A stretch of DNA of 64,000 nt from an uncultured Bacteroidales bacterium. GTDB taxonomy: Bacteria; Bacteroidota; Bacteroidia; Bacteroidales; P3. Positions 54,761 to 63,339 of the stretch are shown in pieces (the stretch's first letter is position 1; each line of letters opens with the position of its first letter). Under the pieces are notes generated by a model. It had not been told where the DNA came from and did not search any database. It worked only from the letters and a program-made list of their open reading frames with translations. The DNA is taken from NCBI GenBank assembly GCA_900314725.1, contig OMWJ01000003.1, positions 62,001 through 126,000 of the forward strand. Reading direction: 5' to 3'. Position numbers and translations under genes: made by a program.

Positions 54761-55570
54761 ATGGAACTGAACTTAACAAAGCCTATAGTTTTTTTTGATT
54801 TAGAGACAACAGGTGTAAATGTTGGGAAAGATAAGATAATAGAAATATGTATGATAAAGGTTATGCCTGATGGTTCTGAAGAGGAAAAAACCATGAGAAT
54901 AAATCCAGGCATTGCTTTACCAAAATACATTACTGAACTGACGGGAATAACAGATGCAGATCTTGCTGACAAACCTCAGTTTTTCCAAGTCGCAAACGAA
55001 ATAAAAGATTTTATTGGCGATGCCGACCTTGCAGGATATAACTCCAACAAGTTTGATGTTCCCCTATTAGTAGAAGAATTTCTTAGAGCAGGTGTTGAAT
55101 TCTCTCTATTAGGAAGGAACTTGGTAGATGTTCAAAACATATTCCACAAAATGGAGTCTCGTACTCTTGTTGCTGCATACAAGTTCTATTGTCATAAGAA
55201 TTTGGAAGATGCACATTCTGCTTTGGGCGATACTCGTGCTACATTGGAAGTAATGAAAGCACAGTTAGATATGTATAAAGATACAGAATATACAGAGAAA
55301 GGAGGAAAAACAACAAAGCCTGTAGTAAATGATATGCGTCAACTTGCTCTTTTCTCAAAAACTAACAATTGGGTAGATTTGGTTGGTCATATTTATTTAA
55401 ATGATGCTTGTGTTGAATGTTTCAATTTTGGAAAATATAAAGACAAACCCGTTGCAGAAGTGTTTATGAAAGAGCCATCTTACTACGATTGGATGATGAA
55501 AGCTGATTTTCCTTTGACTACCAAGGAGGTTATAACAAGAATATACCAAATGTCAAGAAGAACAATCTAA
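54761..55570 (+). CDS. DnaQ-like 3'-5' exonuclease with ExoX-like C-terminus
   Basis: 269 residues. DEDDh exonuclease: Exo I FFDLETTG (Asp13, Glu15), Exo II AGYNSNKFDVPLLVEEF, Exo III NLEDAHSALGDTRATLEV with the His-Asp pair. After a linker, a C-terminal module FNFGKYKDKPVAEVFMKEPS and YDWMMKADFPLTTKEV is that seen in exodeoxyribonuclease X-like proteins. Possible roles are DNA repair or end trimming. 35 bp after the FKBP gene. Confidence 0.9.
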   Translation: MELNLTKPIVFFDLETTGVNVGKDKIIEICMIKVMPDGSEEEKTMRINPGIALPKYITELTGITDADLADKPQFFQVANEIKDFIGDADLAGYNSNKFDVPLLVEEFLRAGVEFSLLGRNLVDVQNIFHKMESRTLVAAYKFYCHKNLEDAHSALGDTRATLEVMKAQLDMYKDTEYTEKGGKTTKPVVNDMRQLALFSKTNNWVDLVGHIYLNDACVECFNFGKYKDKPVAEVFMKEPSYYDWMMKADFPLTTKEVITRIYQMSRRTI

Positions 55571-55581
55571 ACTTTTATTCT

Positions 55582-56196
55582 ATGAAAATAATTTGTGTTG
55601 GCAGAAACTACGTTGAGCATATAAAGGAGTTAGGAAACGAAACCCCTGATTCAATAGTTTTCTTTCTAAAACCAGATACTGCTATTTTGAAAGATAACGA
55701 GGATTTTTATTTGCCTGATTTTTCCAACAACGTTTCTTACGAATGTGAGTTGGTTGTAAAGATAAACAAAGTTGGAAAATGTATTCCTGAGAGATATGCC
55801 AAGGACTACTATGACGAAATAGCTTTGGGTTTGGATATTACCTTGAGAGATGTTCAACAAAAAGCCAAGGAAAAGGGTTTGCCATGGACTCTTGCCAAAG
55901 GTTTTGACTATTCTGCTCCTATAAGCACTTTCTTTTCTCTGAAGGAATTTGGAAAAGATATACAAGACATCAACTTTACTTTGCAAAAGAACGGTAATGT
56001 TGTGCAAGAGGCCAACACATCCTTAATGATAAATTCCGTAGATAGAATAATATCTTATATTTCGCAGTTTATCACCTTGAAGACCGGAGACTATATCTTT
56101 ACCGGCACTCCAAAAGGCGTAGGACAAATGCAGATTGGTGATGTTTTCAAAGCCTATTTGGAGGGAAAACAAGTGTTGAAAGTTGAAGTGAAATAA
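55582..56196 (+). CDS. Fumarylacetoacetate hydrolase-family protein
   Basis: 204 residues, single FAH domain: MKIICVGRNYVEHIKELGN, SYECELVVKINKVGK with metal-binding Glu (ECE), LGLDITLRDVQQKAKEKGLP, LAKGFDYSAPIS and DYIFTGTPKGVG. Close relatives include oxaloacetate tautomerase/acylpyruvase-type enzymes; the substrate here cannot be told. 11 bp after the exonuclease gene. Confidence 0.88.
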   Translation: MKIICVGRNYVEHIKELGNETPDSIVFFLKPDTAILKDNEDFYLPDFSNNVSYECELVVKINKVGKCIPERYAKDYYDEIALGLDITLRDVQQKAKEKGLPWTLAKGFDYSAPISTFFSLKEFGKDIQDINFTLQKNGNVVQEANTSLMINSVDRIISYISQFITLKTGDYIFTGTPKGVGQMQIGDVFKAYLEGKQVLKVEVK

Positions 56197-56214
56197 AGAC
56201 AAGATTACTCTACT

Positions 56215-57876
56215 ATGTTACTTTCTTTAAAAATAGAGAACTATGCTTTAATAAAAGAATGTGATATTTCTTTTTCCTCAGGTTTTTCTTCCATAACAGG
56301 AGAGACAGGAGCGGGAAAAAGCATTCTTCTTGGTGCTTTATCATTGGTTCTTGGTCAAAGAGCAGATACTAATGTTTTAATGGACAAAGAAAGAAAATGT
56401 ATTGTAGAAGCATTATTTGAAACAAAGCAAGAGTTAAAACCTGTTTTTGAAGAAAACGATATAGATTTTGACACTCAGTCATACTTTCGCAGAGAAATAC
56501 TTCCGTCTGGCAAATCGCGTGCTTTCATTAATGATACTCCTGTTCAATTGTCAGTCCTCAAGGAGTTTGCAGATAAACTGATTGACATCCATTCCCAATC
56601 TTCTACAACAAAACTAAAAGAAAAGAGTTTTCAACTCTCTCTCTTGGATTCTATGATAGAGGATAAGCAACTGCTTACTACTTATAGAAGAACATTTTCT
56701 GACTATAGGCACTTACTTGAAGAGATAGAGGACTTGAAACACAAACAAAGTGAGAGTTTAAAAGAACAGGCCTACAATGAGTTTTTGTTTAATGAGTTAG
56801 AACAAGCTCATCTGCAAGAGAATGAACAAGAAGAATTGGAAGAAGAACTGTCTTTGCTCTCTAATGCTGAGCAGATAAAAGAAAATCTGTTCAACGTTAT
56901 TTCTTTGTTTGAGAATGAGGGAGAGAGCAACATTATCTCTAATCTGAGTAATGTAAAGTCTTTGCTTTCAAAAATTTCTTCTCACTCCAAAGTTTTAGAA
57001 GACTTGTATCAAAGAGTAGATTCTTCATTGATAGAGGTAAAAGATATTTTTTCCGAACTTGACTCCTATAACGAGAACCTAAACTTTGATAACGAGAGAT
57101 TAGACTATTGCAATGAAAGGCTTGATTTGATTTATTCTTTGGAGCGAAAGCATAATGTTACAACGGTAAAAGAATTGTCGGCTATCAAAGACTCTCTGTC
57201 GGAAAACTTAGTCTTCATTGATAATATTTCAAGTCTTTTAACCAACAAGAACGAAGAACGAAAGAAGTATATCAAGACCTTGCAGCAACTCTCCACACAA
57301 CTCTCAGCGATGAGGAAGATTTCAGCACAAAAGTTGGAACAAAACATAAAGCCTTTGCTTAATTCTATGGCTATGCAAGATGCTGTCTTGAAGATAGAGT
57401 TAAACTCTTTAGATGATTTTGCTTCCAATGGTAAAGACAGCGTAAGTTTTCTTTTCTCTGCCAACAAGACTAAAGATAATGTTCTTTCGGAAATAGGCAA
57501 GGTTATCTCAGGAGGTGAGTTGTCAAGGCTTATGCTTGCGATAAAAGCTGTAGTTGCAGAGTGTTTTGATTTGCCTACTATGATTTTTGATGAGATAGAC
57601 ACAGGTATAAGTGGGGATATTGCAGCCAAGGCAGGCGAGATAATGCAACGAATCGGAGATAATCATCAGGTAATCACAATAACACATCTTGTTCAAGTAG
57701 CAGTAAAGGCATCCAATCAGTTTAAGGTCTATAAACTTTCCGATAAGGAGCAGACAGTTTCCAACATCATTCTTCTGAATCCTAAGGAGCGATTGAACGA
57801 GATAGCCTTAATGCTTTCTGATGGAGAAATAACGCAAGAATCTCTCAGCTTGGCAAAGAAATTGTTAGGTTATTGA
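56215..57876 (+). CDS. recN: DNA repair protein RecN
   Basis: 553 residues. SMC-like ATPase: Walker A TGETGAGKSILLGAL near 28-42, two long coiled-coil arms separated by a hinge, signature GKVISGGELSRLMLAIKAV, and Walker B DEIDTGISGDIAAKAGE, then the H-loop TITHLVQVA. Holds DNA ends together during double-strand break repair. Last gene of the FKBP-FKBP-exonuclease-FAH run, 18 bp after FAH. Confidence 0.95.
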   Translation: MLLSLKIENYALIKECDISFSSGFSSITGETGAGKSILLGALSLVLGQRADTNVLMDKERKCIVEALFETKQELKPVFEENDIDFDTQSYFRREILPSGKSRAFINDTPVQLSVLKEFADKLIDIHSQSSTTKLKEKSFQLSLLDSMIEDKQLLTTYRRTFSDYRHLLEEIEDLKHKQSESLKEQAYNEFLFNELEQAHLQENEQEELEEELSLLSNAEQIKENLFNVISLFENEGESNIISNLSNVKSLLSKISSHSKVLEDLYQRVDSSLIEVKDIFSELDSYNENLNFDNERLDYCNERLDLIYSLERKHNVTTVKELSAIKDSLSENLVFIDNISSLLTNKNEERKKYIKTLQQLSTQLSAMRKISAQKLEQNIKPLLNSMAMQDAVLKIELNSLDDFASNGKDSVSFLFSANKTKDNVLSEIGKVISGGELSRLMLAIKAVVAECFDLPTMIFDEIDTGISGDIAAKAGEIMQRIGDNHQVITITHLVQVAVKASNQFKVYKLSDKEQTVSNIILLNPKERLNEIALMLSDGEITQESLSLAKKLLGY

Positions 57877-57994
57877 AAAAAAGATTTGTTTTTTTGTAAC
57901 AAAAATCTTGAAAAGTGAGTATAACGGAATGGAGTTTTGTTTTTTACGCAAAATAGTTTAAAAGTATTGTTATCTACAAAAATAAATAACGGCT

Positions 57995-59173
57995 ATGAAT
58001 TACATATTGTTTGATGATGCAACAAGAGAGGCCTTGAAACCATTGACATACACACGTCCTGTTTGTGAGGTAAGGCTTGGAATAACAACAATAAGAGAAA
58101 AATGGGAGAGAGCATTAAATGTTAAGACTTCTACATTAACAGATGACTACCTTTCAGAAAAGTATCCTATGATGATGTCAGAGGCTATGCTATTGATTAA
58201 CTCTTCTGTCTGTCCTCGCAAGGATATGACAGAAATGATTATGAATATGAAGCCAGGACAAACTTTGATTAGTGGAGAGGTTGTTGTCGCTATGTATAAG
58301 ACAAAGGAGGGTTTTCTTTCTGACGAAGAGGAGAACAGTGAAAAGATAGAATATAAAGGCGAGTTAATTAAGGTTAATAATCTTGCAGATATATTCCTTT
58401 TGAATGATAAAGAGTTGAGACACGACTTTGATGAATTGACTAAGGAAAGAAAATCTCAAAAACTTAGCGATACCAACAGAGTGATAGGCGATAATATCTT
58501 TGTGGAAGAGGGTGCAAAGGTAGAATGTGCAACCATCAACGCAGCCGAAGGACCTGTATATATTGGAAAAGATTGTGAGATTATGGAGAACTCTGTTATC
58601 AGAGGACCATTTGCAATGTGTGAACATTCGAAACTAAAACTTTCTGCCAAGATTTACGGGGCAACAACCATAGGACCTTATTGCAAAGTTGGAGGAGAGT
58701 TGGAAAATGTCGTTATGTTTGGTTATTCAAATAAAGCTCATGACGGTTTCTTTGGAAATAGTGTTATCGGCGAATGGTGTAACATTGGAGCAGATTCCAA
58801 TGCTTCTAACCTTAAGAACACTTACGAAGAGGTCCGTCTTTGGTCTATAGATAAGAATACTTTTACCCCAACAGGAACTATTTTCTGTGGTACTATCATG
58901 GCTGATTATTCTAAATGCGGAATCAATACAATGTTTAATACCGGAACAGTTGTAGGTGTTAATTGCAATACTTTTGGCTCAGGTTATCAAAGAAATTATA
59001 TCAATTCTTTCTCTTGGGGAGGAAACACAGGCGTTAAGGTATATGATATAGAGAAAGCTATTGAAGTTGCTGAAATAGTTCAAAAGAGAAGAGGAATAGA
59101 TATGTCAGATGTTGATAAAAATATTCTAAGACATATCTATAAACTTTCTACAAAAGGTAAAAGAATAAGATAA
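57995..59173 (+). CDS. Alternative GlmU-like protein (nucleotidyltransferase/acetyltransferase)
   Basis: 392 residues. N-terminal degenerate pyrophosphorylase-like domain (MNYILFDDATREALKPLTYT, VCEVRLGITTIREKWERAL) and a C-terminal left-handed beta-helix (VRGPFAMCEHSKL type hexapeptide repeats: AAEGPVYIGKDCEIMENSVI, IYGATTIGPYCKVGGELENV, NSVIGEWCNIGADSNASNLK). This layout is the Bacteroidota 'alternative GlmU' family, predicted to make UDP-N-acetylglucosamine in place of the E. coli enzyme. The classic GxGTRM motif is absent, so activity on UTP is unproven. 118 bp after recN. Confidence 0.85.
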   Translation: MNYILFDDATREALKPLTYTRPVCEVRLGITTIREKWERALNVKTSTLTDDYLSEKYPMMMSEAMLLINSSVCPRKDMTEMIMNMKPGQTLISGEVVVAMYKTKEGFLSDEEENSEKIEYKGELIKVNNLADIFLLNDKELRHDFDELTKERKSQKLSDTNRVIGDNIFVEEGAKVECATINAAEGPVYIGKDCEIMENSVIRGPFAMCEHSKLKLSAKIYGATTIGPYCKVGGELENVVMFGYSNKAHDGFFGNSVIGEWCNIGADSNASNLKNTYEEVRLWSIDKNTFTPTGTIFCGTIMADYSKCGINTMFNTGTVVGVNCNTFGSGYQRNYINSFSWGGNTGVKVYDIEKAIEVAEIVQKRRGIDMSDVDKNILRHIYKLSTKGKRIR

Positions 59174-59186
59174 AACTACTCTTTTA

Positions 59187-59234
59187 ACAAAAGGGGCGTT
59201 AAAGTTATTTGTCATTGACTTTAATGCCCTTGTT
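59187..59234 (+). promoter_or_regulatory. Hairpin directly upstream of lon
   Basis: AAGGGGCGTTAAAGT (59191-59205) pairs with ACTTTAATGCCCTT (59218-59231), one bulge and one G-T pair. No T-run follows, and it ends 14 bases before the lon ATG. It may be a weak terminator for the previous gene or an RNA element controlling lon. Confidence 0.5.
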
Positions 59235-59247
59235 ATGATAATAAACT

Positions 59248-61668
59248 ATGTTAGAATTAAATCAGAAATTAGACAATCTGCTTAAGGAAATGTGTGCAGA
59301 TGATGTAGTAGATATAGTCCCAATCATTACAGAAAATAAATTAGAAGATGATGGCAAAGAAATCATAATTCCAGAAGAGGTGCCAATTCTTCCGCTTAGG
59401 GGTAATGTGTTCTTTCCAAGCGTTCTTATTCCCATAGCTGCAGGAAGACCAAAGAGTATTCAACTTATCAAACAGGCATATAAGACCAAAGAAATCATAG
59501 CTGTTATTTCCCAAAAAGACGACAGTGAAGAACCCCAGCAGGAGAATATGTTCTCTGTCGGAACTTTTGCCCGTGTGGTTGAAATGTTTACTATGCCTGA
59601 CGATAGTATTATGGTTGTCTTGCAAGGTTTAGAAAGACTGCTTTTCAAAGGCTACACACAGACTGAACCATATTGGAAAGGAAAATGCGAAGCCTACAAA
59701 GACAACTGCAGAAACGTTTCTTCTGATGCAGAAATAATGTCTGCCACTTTAAAAGATATGTATCTCAATCTTTTGAAACTTACTCCTAATCTTCCTCCTA
59801 ATGCTCTTATGGGTCCAAAGAACATCAAAGACCCTTACTATCTTTTGAATTTTGTCGCATCTCAGCTGAACATTGCAGTGAAAGACAAGCAAGATTTGTT
59901 GGAGATAGACAACTATGGTCTGAGAATGGAGAAGACTATGGCTTATCTTGGCAAGGAGATAAAGGAGGGCGAGCTAAAGCTTCAGATACAGAAGAAAGCC
60001 TCATCTGAAATGGATAAGCAACAACGTGAATACTATCTTAACCAACAACTCAAGACCATTCAGGAAGAACTTGGAGGTAGCCCTGCTGAACAGACTATCA
60101 ACGAACTCAAAGAGAAAGCCAAAGCAAAGGTCTGGTCAAAAGATGTTCAAGAGATTTTTGACAAAGAGATAAAAAAACTCTCCAATATTCATCCTTCTTC
60201 TCCGGACTATTCTACAGAGTTAAACTACCTTACTTTTATGTTGGACTTGCCTTGGAACGATATAGGAGAAGACAACTACGACATAGAAGGAGCAAGGAAA
60301 GCCTTAGATGAAGACCATTACGGATTGGAGAAAGTAAAGGAAAGAATAATAGAATACCTTTCAGTTCTTAAACTTAATAAAGAAATATCTTCTCCTATAC
60401 TTTGTCTTGTAGGTCCTCCGGGAGTAGGTAAGACCTCACTTGGACGAAGCATAGCACGAGCAATGAACAGAGAATATATAAGAATTGCTCTTGGTGGTGT
60501 CAATGATGAAAGTGAAATACGAGGACATAGAAGAACCTATATTGGAGCTATGCCAGGAAGAATACTCAAATCTCTTTCTAAGGTAAAGCATTCCAATCCT
60601 GTCTTTGTGCTTGATGAGATAGACAAAATAATGGGAATGTCTGTCAATGGAGATCCTGCAGCGGCTATGTTGGAAGTCTTAGACCCAGAGCAGAATACAG
60701 CCTTTCACGACAATTATCTTGATGTAGATTATGACCTTTCCAAGATTATGTTTGTGGCAACGGCTAATTCATTGGCTAATGTTCATCCTGCTCTTGTGGA
60801 TAGAATGGAGATAATAGACATTTCTGGCTATATAGAAGAAGAGAAGATAGAGATAGCAAAGCGTCATCTTATTCCTAACAACCTAAAAGCAAACGGCATA
60901 TCAACAAAACAGATATCTATCCCCGATAAGTTGGTGTCATACCTTATCAACAACTATACAAGGGAGTCAGGCGTAAGACGTTTAGACAAAGTTATTGCCA
61001 AAATAGCAAGGCATAGAGTTGTAGAGATAGCCGAACAGAAAGACTACAAGAAAACTATTGTTCAGAAAGACCTGCAAAAAATTCTTGGGCTTCCTACTGC
61101 TTATCATGAACTGAGAATGGAGCAAGACCATGTAGGCGTTGTTACAGGTTTGGCTTGGACAGAAGTAGGTGGAGAGATACTTTTTGTTGAGGCTTCCACA
61201 TCAAGAGGAAAAGGAAACATCAATCTTACAGGTAATCTTGGCAATGTAATGAAAGAGAGTGCAACCTTAGCTTTTGAATACTTGAAAAGCAATGCTAAGT
61301 TGTGGGGTATTGATGAGATAATCTTTGATGACAAGGATTTGAATGTCCATTGTCCTGAGGGTGCTACACCAAAAGATGGTCCTTCAGCAGGAGTTACAAT
61401 GTTTACTGCTATGCTTTCAGCTTTCACCTCAAAGAAAGTAAGACACAACTTTGCTATGACAGGCGAGATAACCCTAAGAGGTCAGGTTCTGCCTGTAGGA
61501 GGAATAAAAGAAAAAATACTTGCAGCCAAACGAGCCAAGATAACAGACATTATTCTTTCGGAAAAAAACCGCAGGGATGTGGAAGATATAAACACAGTCT
61601 ATCTTACAGGATTGCAGTTTCATTATGTAAAATATGTTTCTGAGATTCCTGACATAGTATTGGTATAG
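59248..61668 (+). CDS. lon: ATP-dependent protease Lon
   Basis: 806 residues. N-terminal LON domain (VPILPLRGNVFFPSVLIPI), helical middle with REYYLNQQLKTIQEELGG, AAA module with Walker A GPPGVGKT (about 390-397) and FVLDEIDKI, then the Ser-Lys protease domain: EGATPKDGPSAGVTMFTA with Ser near 713 and the Lys in GGIKEKILAAKRA near 755. Degrades damaged and regulatory proteins in the cytoplasm. A hairpin precedes its start. Confidence 0.97.
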   Translation: MLELNQKLDNLLKEMCADDVVDIVPIITENKLEDDGKEIIIPEEVPILPLRGNVFFPSVLIPIAAGRPKSIQLIKQAYKTKEIIAVISQKDDSEEPQQENMFSVGTFARVVEMFTMPDDSIMVVLQGLERLLFKGYTQTEPYWKGKCEAYKDNCRNVSSDAEIMSATLKDMYLNLLKLTPNLPPNALMGPKNIKDPYYLLNFVASQLNIAVKDKQDLLEIDNYGLRMEKTMAYLGKEIKEGELKLQIQKKASSEMDKQQREYYLNQQLKTIQEELGGSPAEQTINELKEKAKAKVWSKDVQEIFDKEIKKLSNIHPSSPDYSTELNYLTFMLDLPWNDIGEDNYDIEGARKALDEDHYGLEKVKERIIEYLSVLKLNKEISSPILCLVGPPGVGKTSLGRSIARAMNREYIRIALGGVNDESEIRGHRRTYIGAMPGRILKSLSKVKHSNPVFVLDEIDKIMGMSVNGDPAAAMLEVLDPEQNTAFHDNYLDVDYDLSKIMFVATANSLANVHPALVDRMEIIDISGYIEEEKIEIAKRHLIPNNLKANGISTKQISIPDKLVSYLINNYTRESGVRRLDKVIAKIARHRVVEIAEQKDYKKTIVQKDLQKILGLPTAYHELRMEQDHVGVVTGLAWTEVGGEILFVEASTSRGKGNINLTGNLGNVMKESATLAFEYLKSNAKLWGIDEIIFDDKDLNVHCPEGATPKDGPSAGVTMFTAMLSAFTSKKVRHNFAMTGEITLRGQVLPVGGIKEKILAAKRAKITDIILSEKNRRDVEDINTVYLTGLQFHYVKYVSEIPDIVLV

Positions 61669-61714
61669 TAAAGAAAGCAAAGTATTAAACTTACTTAAAA
61701 AAAACAAGCAGACG

Positions 61715-61936
61715 ATGTTCGATATTCAGACAATAGCAATAAGTATTCTTTTGGTGGCGTTGATAGTCTTCATAGTCTTCTATCTTTCCAAGGGGATAAA
61801 GAAGAAAACCAAGAAAGACAAAGACTATATCTACCTTTCCAAGAAGGGAAGCATTGTTTTTTATGTCTTCTTGCTACTATTGTTAGTCTTTTTTGTTGTT
61901 ATGTATATTAAATGGAGGATATATTTAAATGTTTGA
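61715..61936 (+). CDS. Small two-helix membrane protein
   Basis: 73 residues. Helices at about 7-27 (AISILLVALIVFIVFYLS) and 49-67 (VFYVFLLLLLVFFVVMYIKW) around a very basic cytoplasmic loop (KGIKKKTKKDKDYIYLSKKG). No family recognised. Its stop overlaps the sufS start by 8 bases, and it lies 46 bp after lon, so it is likely expressed and coupled to sufS. Codon use looks like its neighbours. Confidence 0.6.
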   Translation: MFDIQTIAISILLVALIVFIVFYLSKGIKKKTKKDKDYIYLSKKGSIVFYVFLLLLLVFFVVMYIKWRIYLNV

Positions 61937-63149
61937 TGTAGATGATATTCGTAAGGATTTCCCTTTATTAGATGAGAAAGTAAGAGGCAAACAAAACCTT
62001 ATCTATTTTGACAATGCCGCTTCCACTCAAAAACCCCGATGTGTTATTGATGCACTTAGCAACTATTATACTCATCTTAATGCCAATGTTCATAGAGGTG
62101 TGCATTGGTTAAGTGGGAAAGCGACAGACGAATTTGAACTTGCACGGCAAAGAGTTCAGCAATTTATCAACGCTCCACATTCAGAGGACATTATCTTTAC
62201 TCGTGGTACAACAGAAAGTATTAACCTGCTTGCCGAAAGTCTTTCAAAATCTTTCCTTAGTGAAGATGATGAGGTCATTATTACTGAAATGGAACATCAT
62301 TCCAATATTGTTCCTTGGCATATTGCAAGAGATAAATATCATTTTACACTTAAATATATACCTATTACTGATAAGGGAGAACTAAACCTTGATGTGTTCC
62401 GTCAGATTTTAAGTCCAAAAACCAAACTTGTTTCCTTGGCTCATATATCTAATACCTTAGGAACCGTCAATCCAATAAAGGAAATCATAAGTCTTTGCCA
62501 TAAGAACAAAACAATGGTGATTGTTGATGGGGCTCAAAGTATAGCACACTTGGATATTGATGTTCAGGATATGGATTGTGATTTCTATTGTTTTTCAGGT
62601 CATAAAGTGTATGCCCCAATGGGTATTGGTGTCTTGTATGGCAAGAAAGAACACCTTGAAAAGATGTATCCTTATCAGGGAGGAGGAGAGATGATAAAGG
62701 AAGTGTCAATGGAACAAACGGTTTTCAATGACGTGCCTTTCCGTTTTGAAGCCGGCACCCCTTCGGTTGCAGATACTATCGGCTTAGGTGTGGCTTTGGA
62801 ATATATCAAGCAAATAGGAATGAAAGGTATTATTGAATACGAAGACAGACTTATGGACTATGCGACCGAAAGATTACAGGCAATAGAGGGTGTCCGTATC
62901 TTTGGCAACTCAGAAAACAAGTCTTCATGTATTTCTTTTCTTGTAGAGGGTATTCATCATTTGGATTTAGGAACCATGCTTGATATGCAAGGCGTCGCTA
63001 TCCGTACGGGACATCATTGTGCTGAACCTGTTATGAGACGTTATGGTATTGAGGGAACAGATAGAATATCTTTTGCGATGTACAACACCATAGAGGAGAT
63101 AGACAGTTTCATTATCTGCCTTAAAAAAGCAATTTCAATGCTGAAGTAA
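61929..63149 (+). CDS. sufS: Cysteine desulfurase SufS
   Basis: 406 residues. Group II cysteine desulfurase: IYFDNAASTQKP, EMEHHSNIVPWH, DGAQSIAHLDIDVQ, PLP lysine in CFSGHKVYAPMGIG (about Lys228), and the short active-site loop RTGHHCAEPVMRRYG with Cys near 364. Supplies sulfur for Fe-S cluster building. In many Bacteroidota it follows sufD; here sufD is about 52 kb away. The overlap with the small membrane-protein gene supports the ATG chosen. Confidence 0.94.
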   Translation: MFDVDDIRKDFPLLDEKVRGKQNLIYFDNAASTQKPRCVIDALSNYYTHLNANVHRGVHWLSGKATDEFELARQRVQQFINAPHSEDIIFTRGTTESINLLAESLSKSFLSEDDEVIITEMEHHSNIVPWHIARDKYHFTLKYIPITDKGELNLDVFRQILSPKTKLVSLAHISNTLGTVNPIKEIISLCHKNKTMVIVDGAQSIAHLDIDVQDMDCDFYCFSGHKVYAPMGIGVLYGKKEHLEKMYPYQGGGEMIKEVSMEQTVFNDVPFRFEAGTPSVADTIGLGVALEYIKQIGMKGIIEYEDRLMDYATERLQAIEGVRIFGNSENKSSCISFLVEGIHHLDLGTMLDMQGVAIRTGHHCAEPVMRRYGIEGTDRISFAMYNTIEEIDSFIICLKKAISMLK

Positions 63150-63161
63150 AAGGCTTTGACA

Positions 63162-63183
63162 ACTATCAGATTGATAGTGTTTT
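63162..63183 (+). terminator. Short terminator after sufS
   Basis: ACTATC (63162-63167) pairs with GATAGT (63173-63178), 5-base loop, then GTTTT. Confidence 0.5.
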
Positions 63184-63294
63184 AAAAAGAGTTGATTTTC
63201 GTAAAAAAAGACTTGATGTTTGCATGCAAAAGAGTTGATGTTTATATGCAAAAGACTTAGTCTTTTTTTCTTAACTCTTGATGTTTTTTTACGC
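63184..63294. repeat. Phased A/T-tract word array, copy E
   Basis: Words at 63189 (GAGTTGATT), 63210 (GACTTGATG), 63232 (GAGTTGATG), 63254 (GACTTAGTC) and 63275 (CTCTTGATG): steps 21, 22, 22, 21 bp. Inner junction T7-CTTAA, end T7-ACGC. It lies between convergent sufS and the CHU_C gene. Confidence 0.92.
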
Positions 63295-63339
63295 TATCTT
63301 ATATTAGATTTTTGTAAGGCAATAATAAGCAGAAAATCA

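Noticed and set aside
57881..57909. Terminator after recN (AAGATTT/AAATCTT)
   Set aside because: Only 7 bp of A/T-rich stem, and no T-run after the second arm.
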